Source of the DNA: Planctomycetota bacterium
GTDB taxonomy: Bacteria > Planctomycetota > Phycisphaerae > Sedimentisphaerales > Anaerohalosphaeraceae
Assembly (NCBI GenBank): GCA_019456225.1
Contig: VRUI01000024.1
Location: 1 to 57,628 of the forward strand
Direction: 5' to 3'
DNA length: 57,628 bases
Positions within the stretch are counted from its first letter, which is position 1; the number at the start of each line of letters is the position of its first letter. The position numbers and the translations under genes were made by a program. The notes below the pieces were generated by a model, which saw only the letters and a program-made list of their open reading frames with translations, ran no database searches and had not been told where the DNA came from. Below, piece after piece: positions 52,118 through 57,628 of this stretch.

Positions 52118-52528
52118 TCAAGGCTGCTTTTTTTTGGCGGTTCCTTCTTTTAGTCTTTGCAGCTCGCCTGAGAGGAAGTCGTTGAAACGTTCCAGCTTTT
52201 TTGAGAGGCTGGAAATATCTGACATCAGCAGTTGCTGGTCGAAGCCTCTCTGGGGCACAGGGGCGGGCACCGGGGCTTTAGCCGGACTGGACGGAGGGTT
52301 TGCAGCGGGAAGTTCCGTTTGCAAACTCACGTACTCATCCAGCAATTCGACGGGGCCGGGCCTTGCTGCTGCGTACTCAGGTGGAATAACTGCCCTGGCA
52401 ACAGGAGCGGAGGCAACAGGAGCCGAGGCTGCAGGTGCGATCGGGACGGTGTAGCGATACAACAGGCCGGCTGTAGTTATTGCCGACGCCGTTACGGAAA
52501 CGAGAATTATAAATATTGTCTTAAACAT
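52118..52528 (-). CDS. small membrane-anchored protein with coiled-coil end
   Basis: A 136-residue protein: one N-terminal hydrophobic anchor (about 4-24), an alanine- and proline-rich linker, and a helical, coiled-coil-like C-terminus (about 98-130). It starts four bases after the TonB-like gene and so belongs to the same operon. It could be a partner of the ExbB/ExbD/TonB-like complex in the periplasm. Function unknown. Confidence 0.55.
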   Translation of the reverse strand: MFKTIFIILVSVTASAITTAGLLYRYTVPIAPAASAPVASAPVARAVIPPEYAAARPGPVELLDEYVSLQTELPAANPPSSPAKAPVPAPVPQRGFDQQLLMSDISSLSKKLERFNDFLSGELQRLKEGTAKKKQP

Positions 52529-52532
52529 TTCA

Positions 52533-53294
52533 TTAGCTCCTTAGTAGAACCTTTTCAATAATGAATATTACTTTGCCGCCTGCGACATTAAACCTGCCGC
52601 CGAGGACCTTTACGTCTCTTAGCGATAAACTTCTTCTGGAAATTTCCGCGATCTTTGCCGACTCTATGATCCTTTCGATATTGACCGGAACGAGAATAGC
52701 GAGGTGGTCGGCGGATGATATTTTCACGGCGGTTCGGATCGCGGCAAACGCCGGTACGTTATCGACGATTCGCAGACTGTCGCAATAGCGGACCGCCGGT
52801 TCGATCTGCAGCGGTTTGACGCTTACGCTGACGCCTTCAATAACGACCTGCTTTTTAACACTGCCTGATGATTCGTAGATTACCAGCTTCATGCCGGAAG
52901 TTTTAAGTATCGAAACGGCATTACTGAGGCTGCCCCAATTGATCCTTACGACGGGGTCGGCGATACCGTCTGTCTCACCGGCGAAATCTCCGGGACTTTC
53001 CTGTGCAGTAATCTGTTTTTTGCCGGTTTCTACGAGTTCGGGGATCTCGGCGGTCGGCGGAAGTGTTTGTTTTTCGACTGGTTTTACAGCGGGTGGTTTT
53101 ATGGCAGTTTCCCGGGGCTGCGGCGGGTCTTGAGACTCTGCGATCCTGGCAATGTCTACGGCGGCGACGGCTGGGGCTGCGGCGTCGGGCTGTTGCGTTT
53201 CAACAGCATTAACCGGGCTTATACCGTAGCGAAACAGCCAGGCGTGTAGGATGGCTGAGAATACCAAGCCTATTATTAGTCCGAATTTTGACAT
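52533..53294 (-). CDS. TonB-like periplasm-spanning protein
   Basis: A 253-residue protein with a single N-terminal anchor (about 5-20) carrying S13 and H17, the SxxxH pattern that TonB and TolA use with ExbB/ExbD. A proline- and lysine-containing linker follows (about 60-95), and then a compact beta-containing domain. The C-terminus does not show the exact TonB box-binding signature, so it is a divergent member. It follows exbD with a 38-base gap. Confidence 0.65.
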   Translation of the reverse strand: MSKFGLIIGLVFSAILHAWLFRYGISPVNAVETQQPDAAAPAVAAVDIARIAESQDPPQPRETAIKPPAVKPVEKQTLPPTAEIPELVETGKKQITAQESPGDFAGETDGIADPVVRINWGSLSNAVSILKTSGMKLVIYESSGSVKKQVVIEGVSVSVKPLQIEPAVRYCDSLRIVDNVPAFAAIRTAVKISSADHLAILVPVNIERIIESAKIAEISRRSLSLRDVKVLGGRFNVAGGKVIFIIEKVLLRS

Positions 53295-53332
53295 TTTATT
53301 TTTCCTTTGTAAGCATTTCAGAAAATGTCACG

Positions 53333-53719
53333 TTAATTTTGGGCACCCACAAGGGGCGGGCCTACTGCTGCCAGTTTTACTTTTTTTCCTGCTTTTATGA
53401 AGTCTGACCATACCTGCATTATTCTGTGGTGGGTTACTTCTTGAGATGCTGCTGATAGCAAAATGCATTTGTCAGTGCCAGCCGCTTCGGCGGCTTTGGC
53501 TACATCCCTGAATTCTATTGCTCCATCTAGATCGTCTGACATTGTAACTGTCAGTTTGTTTACGGATACTACTCTTACGTCGTCAGCGCGAACCTCGGAT
53601 ACTGAGCCGGAGCCTACCTTCGCCGGGTTGATCTCGACGGCGCCTACCTCTATGGAACGGCTGAGCATTACTATCGTGCTGCAGAGGAGTATAAAAAGCA
53701 GGTCGACGAAGCTCTTCAT
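53333..53719 (-). CDS. ExbD/TolR-like proton-channel subunit
   Basis: A 128-residue protein beginning MKSFVDLLFILLCSTIVML: one membrane segment with the conserved aspartate D6 that carries protons, then a periplasmic domain with the TolR-like fold. It overlaps the ExbB gene by four bases (ATGA). The longer frame to 54085 runs out of frame through ExbB and is not used. Confidence 0.78.
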   Translation of the reverse strand: MKSFVDLLFILLCSTIVMLSRSIEVGAVEINPAKVGSGSVSEVRADDVRVVSVNKLTVTMSDDLDGAIEFRDVAKAAEAAGTDKCILLSAASQEVTHHRIMQVWSDFIKAGKKVKLAAVGPPLVGAQN

Positions 53720-54123
53720 GTCAGTGTCTCCCTTGCCGCCAGGTCTGAAGGCATCATCCAGCCGATGAAGTATTCGCAGACGGCTGCGAGGATGGCTATT
53801 GCCAAACCAAAGACCGTAGTATAGCATGCGACGGCGAGTCCGGAACCGGCGGCTTGTGCGGTTATTCTGCCGCCTTCGAGGCCGAAGCTTTGTATCACGC
53901 CAAGGACGGTTCCGAGCAGGCCAATGCTTGGCGGGACGTCCTTGAAGAATGTGAAGATTTGCTTGTTGCGGACGATCTCGGCGTAGTTTATGCGGCGGCG
54001 GAAAATCTTGCCGCACAGACCTATCCGCCAGAATCGCTCGACGAGAATCGCTGTAAACGCGACGGAACAGGCAAGCAAAAACCACATCATTATACCGCCC
54101 TGCTGGAAATAACCGGAAAACAT
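53716..54123 (-). CDS. MotA/TolQ/ExbB-like proton-channel subunit
   Basis: A 135-residue protein, at the short end of the family. It has an N-terminal membrane helix (about 8-27) and two later ones (about 62-80 and 100-122). VPPSIGLLGTVLGVIQSF is the family's conserved loop and helix entry. With ExbD it forms the inner-membrane motor that energises the TonB-like protein. The single base between this start and the preceding stop shows tight operon structure. Confidence 0.8.
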   Translation of the reverse strand: MFSGYFQQGGIMMWFLLACSVAFTAILVERFWRIGLCGKIFRRRINYAEIVRNKQIFTFFKDVPPSIGLLGTVLGVIQSFGLEGGRITAQAAGSGLAVACYTTVFGLAIAILAAVCEYFIGWMMPSDLAARETLT

Positions 54124-54124
54124 C

Positions 54125-54592
54125 TTATTTCTCCTTCAGTTTTGAAAGAATGATCGAATAGTCGATGGACCGAAGCAATTGAAAAGTCTGCCGCTTAAGC
54201 TCGAGTATTGTTCGCACTCTTCCCCTCTGGAAAGCATCTGCGCCGTAAATCTTTTTGGCTTCGGCAGCATCGGCCTGCTTGTTAAGATCGGGCAGGTCGG
54301 GGATGTCGAGTTCGTACCTGGCGGCCATGGTCTCGAGCCTTAGCTGGTTAAGGTCGAGGCGGTCCTGGGTGGTTACCTGTTTGCTGTTTAGCTTGGTTGT
54401 GTCCTTGTCCTGCTTTACGAGTTCGGCGGCTTGTCTGTCCAGGGTCTGCAGTTCTTTGTGCATCTGATTTCTTTTGATGACGAGCTTTCGGAACTCTGCC
54501 TTCTTTTCGGTGGAGAGATCGGCGGCAAAAACACTGGACGATGCTGCTGCGATAATTGTAAATAGTAATATTAGTTTTGGTATGGTTTTCAT
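54125..54592 (-). CDS. periplasmic coiled-coil protein of unknown function
   Basis: A 155-residue protein started at 54592, where AAAGGA lies upstream and a signal peptide follows (about 1-22, ending SSVFAAD). The rest is almost wholly helical and rich in K, E, L and Q (about 35-110), a coiled coil that could bridge envelope proteins. It is encoded one base before ExbB. No family recognised. Confidence 0.6.
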   Translation of the reverse strand: MKTIPKLILLFTIIAAASSSVFAADLSTEKKAEFRKLVIKRNQMHKELQTLDRQAAELVKQDKDTTKLNSKQVTTQDRLDLNQLRLETMAARYELDIPDLPDLNKQADAAEAKKIYGADAFQRGRVRTILELKRQTFQLLRSIDYSIILSKLKEK

Positions 54593-54638
54593 AGCACTTG
54601 ATCCTTTCTGTATTTGTAACATTTTGCTGCAATGTTAG

Positions 54639-54690
54639 CGTTTTATCCCTGCGCTTGCGGTGTTACCGCTTTTTGTGAGCTTCGGGTTTT
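54639..54690 (+). repeat. GCGCTTGCGC-containing intergenic repeat, copy 3 with insertion
   Basis: ATCCCTGCGCTTGCG is followed by an inserted hairpin (GCGGTGTTACCGC) and then by the second half GAGCTTCGGG with T-runs. It lies in the gap between the coiled-coil genes. Confidence 0.5.
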
Positions 54691-54705
54691 TGTTTGTTCC
54701 GGCGA

Positions 54706-55767
54706 TTAGGGTTTCTTTTTGGTTTCAAACTTTTTTAGTCTTGCGTTTAGCTCGTCGTCGGCTGCTGAACCCATTACACTGCCGGCGCCGTCGATCTCTA
54801 TGCTTGAACTGATGGCCTCGGATTGCGCCTCGAGGTCGATCATCTTATCTTCAAGTATGCCTTCGAGCTGGGTGTTGAAGCCTGCCATGCGTTTTTGCAG
54901 TTGTGTCATGTTGCGTGAGAACTGGGCGAGGCCCTGTCCGCTTTCGCCGAGACCCTTGACGACTCCGAGCAGGCGCGAGGCACCTTCTACTGTGTCGATG
55001 AGGCCTTCGTACTCTTTGAGGTTTGTCGTTGTTGCCTCGAACTGGGCGAAGAGAACCTCTGTGCCCATCAGAACCTGCTGATGGGTCAGAGCGGTGTTTT
55101 CGAGGACGCCGAGAACGTTTCGCCAGAGTTTACGCTGGTTTGGCGAGAGCTGTTTGGCCATCTGCTTGATCTTTGAGAGCTGGCGGATGGTTCTGTAATG
55201 AGCGACAAGCCGCTTCTTTCGCAATGGGTCGGCTTCGCGGGATATGCGGGAGGCGATACCGTCGAGGAGCTTTTCGGTTTTTTTGTCGAGCTTGACCTTG
55301 GAATCTCCGCCGGCTGCTTCGACGGCGATCGCGAGTCTGGCGCGAACCTTTCCGATCTGGTCGTTGAGGTAGTCCTGGCCGGCCCACATTGGCTTGAGGA
55401 CCTTGTCGCGACTCTTTAGAACGGTCTCCATCGCGATGGAACATTTCTGGATAGCCTCTTTGCTTTTGCCCTGCTCGATGAGCTTCTGGGCCTGGTCGAC
55501 GCTTTCGGCGAAGACCTTCAACGAACCGGCCATAGCCTTTTGCAGCGGGTTTACGCTGGTCTCTACCTTCAGGACGACCTGCTCGAAATCATAGCCGGCG
55601 AAATCGCTGGCTTTTGTTGTGACCTTGACGGCGGCGGGCGGTTTTGCAACCGGAGCCGGTTTTATTACCGGTGCGGCAGTTACGGCGTTTGCGGGTTGCT
55701 CGGCATAAGCGAACTGCTGCAATGCCGCAATGCATACGATTAGAGTTGTGAGTTTGTAGTTTTTCAT
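54706..55767 (-). CDS. exported helical protein of unknown function
   Basis: A 353-residue protein with a signal peptide (about 5-22), an alanine/proline/valine-rich linker and a long helical region with coiled-coil-like heptads (about 75-330). It overlaps the lipoprotein gene by four bases (ATGA). The family is unknown to me. Together with the lipoprotein and the small coiled-coil protein it may form a periplasmic assembly linked to the Exb motor. Confidence 0.6.
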   Translation of the reverse strand: MKNYKLTTLIVCIAALQQFAYAEQPANAVTAAPVIKPAPVAKPPAAVKVTTKASDFAGYDFEQVVLKVETSVNPLQKAMAGSLKVFAESVDQAQKLIEQGKSKEAIQKCSIAMETVLKSRDKVLKPMWAGQDYLNDQIGKVRARLAIAVEAAGGDSKVKLDKKTEKLLDGIASRISREADPLRKKRLVAHYRTIRQLSKIKQMAKQLSPNQRKLWRNVLGVLENTALTHQQVLMGTEVLFAQFEATTTNLKEYEGLIDTVEGASRLLGVVKGLGESGQGLAQFSRNMTQLQKRMAGFNTQLEGILEDKMIDLEAQSEAISSSIEIDGAGSVMGSAADDELNARLKKFETKKKP

Positions 55768-56162
55768 TTTTTCGGCTCCTTAACTTGTGCGACCAGTGGA
55801 ACTCTTACGCCCATCATGACGTTTGCTTTTATCCTGACTTCACGGTTGAAGTGTGGGTCGTCGATGTCTGCCCATTGCTGTTTGGCACCGGCGACATCGC
55901 CTGCCATCATCGCTTTTGCGCCGGTGACAAGGTCGTCGATGCTTTGAACGATTCGCTTGTCTTCGTGACTTTTCGCATTCTTGCGGGCCTCGGCGAGATG
56001 GATATCGGCGGTTTCCATATCACCGGCTTGTACGGAATCGACGCTTTGGCGGATGCTTTCGTTGAATACCGCCCTGCTGGGCTGCTGACAGCCGCTCAGC
56101 ACACACGCTATCGCCAACAACCCAGCGAAGGCGAATTTCCTGAATACTTCGAAAATCTTCAT
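55764..56162 (-). CDS. small lipoprotein
   Basis: A 132-residue protein with a signal peptide ending in the lipobox LSGC (cysteine near residue 24), so it is lipid-anchored in a membrane. The mature part is helical and rich in A, D and K, with a pattern similar to short tetratricopeptide-like repeats. It shares an operon with its overlapping downstream neighbour. Function unknown. Confidence 0.65.
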   Translation of the reverse strand: MKIFEVFRKFAFAGLLAIACVLSGCQQPSRAVFNESIRQSVDSVQAGDMETADIHLAEARKNAKSHEDKRIVQSIDDLVTGAKAMMAGDVAGAKQQWADIDDPHFNREVRIKANVMMGVRVPLVAQVKEPKK

Positions 56163-56290
56163 CTTTGGACTCCTTAAAATAACAGTTAATATTGCATATC
56201 AACCCTTCAGACGCTTTGGAAAAAAAAACTTGCATTTTTTTTTGAGGAGTAAGGAGAAAGGTGAAAGGAGTATGACTTTGGGGGTAATTT

Positions 56291-57529
56291 TTAGCTTTTT
56301 CTGGTTCTTATGATGGTTACTGCTGTGAAGGCTGCGAGGGCTCCGGCGGCTGATACTGCTGCTATCATGGCTGTGTTGGAATTTATTATGCCGCCGGATG
56401 GAGGGCTGGCCGCGTCTGTGGAAATTTCTATGCTGGTTTTGTCTGTGGTTTTTATTATTATCGCCGGATCGATCTTTTTCAGGATCGCGGCGATATTAAT
56501 TGCCAGGTCATTTGTGATTATGCGAAATGTGCTTCTCCCCTGGCTGTCGGTGGCGTCTACTATTATCTCCTTGATGCCGGGGGCAGATCTCAGTCCCTTA
56601 ACGATCGCCTCCAGACGCTCAAAAGAAAATGCTGACGCTTTTACAGTGATCTGCATCCCGCCTCTCTGGTCGAGATCGTTTAGCCAGTTCACCGCTACCC
56701 GGCGGAGGGCCTTTTCTATCGCCGCTGCTGTAACGGTGCTTGTTACGTCTCGCATTGCCCGCTCGGTGGTGTCTGCTTTTTGCGAGCCGTCTACTACTTC
56801 GCTTGCGATCACACGGGCGGTATCTGCCGAGATAACTTTCACAATTGCGGTCGCGTCGACGGGGTAAAGGGTGATTCCGTGATATTGCTGGGCGGTGTAT
56901 TTTGTACCCTCTATCTGAACGGAGACGAAATAGTCGGCGCCTGCTTCTCTGCTTATCAGGGCCGCCTTTAGCGGGTCCAGGTCGCCTTGTGAGGCCCTTT
57001 GGGCATCGCGGCGTTTGTTTTCCTCCAGCATCTCCAGGTCGATGACGGTAAGGGCCTTCTTTTCGAGGATGCCCTGAATCTCGGCGGTGAGCCTTCGCTC
57101 GAAAGGCTGCTTGTCGACTGAGCCTACTACCATTAGCCTTGGGTAGCCCTTGCGTTTTATAAGGGCTTTCCAGGCCTCGAATTTTGTGTTGATGTCGGCG
57201 CGGGAAACCACTGACTCGACGCGGAGGGTGTAAAGTCCGTCCTGGTCGGGATTTTCCTGGAGGACCTTGTAGGTTTCCACGAGACCGGCTGTGCTTGCGT
57301 AAATCGCATCCTCAATTAGCCTGAAATCCTTGACCTCTGTAATTGATGAAATCTTAACGCCGGCTGCGTGTTCGACTGCCTGGCGGAGTGCGTCCTCGAT
57401 CGCTGCCGTTCGGGCGTCCGGGAGGTCAGCTGGGGCCTGGCCGGTGCTGCGAACCTTATAGCGGTCTGCGGCAAAGGCTGTTGCGGTTAGGCAGGCGATG
57501 ACCAGGATTATTTGTTTTAGTGATCTCAT
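56291..57529 (-). CDS. exported FlgT/LPP20-like envelope protein with C-terminal anchor
   Basis: A 412-residue protein. The signal peptide (about 1-20) is followed by ARTAAIEDALRQAVEHAAGVKI, which resembles the N-terminal domain of FlgT and related envelope proteins, and by a middle domain (about 130-260) like CsgG/LpoB-type folds. A C-terminal hydrophobic segment (about 388-405) with an RTRKS tail can anchor it. It is the first gene of the cluster. No flagellar gene is near, so the FlgT-like similarity is likely one of fold rather than function. Confidence 0.65.
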   Translation of the reverse strand: MRSLKQIILVIACLTATAFAADRYKVRSTGQAPADLPDARTAAIEDALRQAVEHAAGVKISSITEVKDFRLIEDAIYASTAGLVETYKVLQENPDQDGLYTLRVESVVSRADINTKFEAWKALIKRKGYPRLMVVGSVDKQPFERRLTAEIQGILEKKALTVIDLEMLEENKRRDAQRASQGDLDPLKAALISREAGADYFVSVQIEGTKYTAQQYHGITLYPVDATAIVKVISADTARVIASEVVDGSQKADTTERAMRDVTSTVTAAAIEKALRRVAVNWLNDLDQRGGMQITVKASAFSFERLEAIVKGLRSAPGIKEIIVDATDSQGRSTFRIITNDLAINIAAILKKIDPAIIIKTTDKTSIEISTDAASPPSGGIINSNTAMIAAVSAAGALAAFTAVTIIRTRKS

Positions 57530-57545
57530 TTTTATATTCCTATTG

Positions 57546-57628
57546 AAACATCATCGGGTAGGAGGCGGGATTGCTCCCGCCGTCCTCCCACACCACCGGG
57601 CGTACGGTTCCGTACCACGGCGGTTCCT
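57546..57628 (-). other. likely 3' end of a group II intron, cut by the window edge
   Basis: Read on the - strand, the end of the window can form a domain V-like hairpin (around 57585-57621, with GTACG/CGTAC inner and CCGCC/GGTGG outer pairs), then GGTGGTGTGGGAGGACGG, then a domain VI-like hairpin GGCGGGAGCAATCCCGCC and the end CTACCCGAT. This layout matches bacterial group II introns as I remember them. The intron body and any maturase would lie beyond the window. I cannot exclude a related terminal repeat. Confidence 0.5.

Noticed and set aside
53720-54085. N-terminal extension of the ExbD frame (to 54085).
   Set aside because: The extension reads through ExbB out of frame and is arginine-rich without structure; the ATG at 53719 with ATGA overlap fits ExbD.

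Overview
The window reads as one stretch of chromosome from a Gram-negative-type bacterium with an integrated genetic element in its left half and ordinary housekeeping and envelope genes in its right half. The host genes (a heparinase II/III-like protein beside a formylglycine sulfatase, a gatC-gatA-gatB set, rpmB, an ECF-type sigma factor, a LRR-Roc-COR protein, and many short palindromic intergenic repeats) suggest a planctomycete or another PVC-group bacterium. That placement is inference from gene content; no rRNA or taxonomic marker was tested.

Left half (about 2.2-33.1 kb): an integrated phage-like element that ends at a tRNA-Asp(GTC) gene. From the left it carries, on the + strand, a head-making module: small and large terminase, P22-type portal, scaffold, N4-gp56/DUF4043-type major capsid protein, several unknown virion proteins including a beta-helix-like one, and a connector/adaptor-like protein. 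At 11.7-12.2 kb there is a strongly structured non-coding stretch. From 12.2 to 26.5 kb every gene is on the - strand and looks like cargo: an HTH plus dynamin-like GTPase fusion, an OLD-type ATPase/TOPRIM protein, a dicarboxylate-type symporter, a five-gene operon (radical SAM fused to a substrate-binding-protein fold, a Zn-site class II amino-acid ligase, a lipoprotein SBP, an ABC ATPase and a permease), a PD-(D/E)XK plus DUF2075 helicase, and a small unknown. From 26.9 to 33.0 kb, again on the + strand and behind a consensus-matching sigma-54-type promoter, lie two unknown or regulatory genes, an excisionase-like HTH, a TOPRIM primase, a DUF3987 protein, a second small DNA-binding-like protein and a tyrosine integrase that stops just before the tRNA. 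No tail, tape-measure, ejection or lysis gene was recognised, so the element is either a prophage whose tail and lysis region was replaced by cargo or a capsid-forming satellite-like element.

Right half (33.1-57.6 kb): polysaccharide degradation (heparinase-like, sulfatase); the gat genes, with a GxxExxY cassette flanked by inverted and direct repeats between gatA and gatB; rpmB; an SDR oxidoreductase; a repeat-rich kilobase; a LRR-Roc-COR protein; a large exported protein; and a ten-gene - strand cluster that combines exported proteins, an ExbB/ExbD/TonB-like energy-transducing set and an ECF-like sigma factor with its probable anti-sigma partner. The right edge cuts into what looks like the 3' end of a group II intron on the - strand.

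Most unusual content: the radical SAM-SBP / amino-acid ligase / ABC importer operon (17.9-23.7 kb). The cytosolic-looking SBP domain of the radical SAM protein is a visible paralogue of the operon's own lipoprotein SBP, so the enzyme may sense or hold the same ligand that the transporter imports. I know of no described system with this composition.
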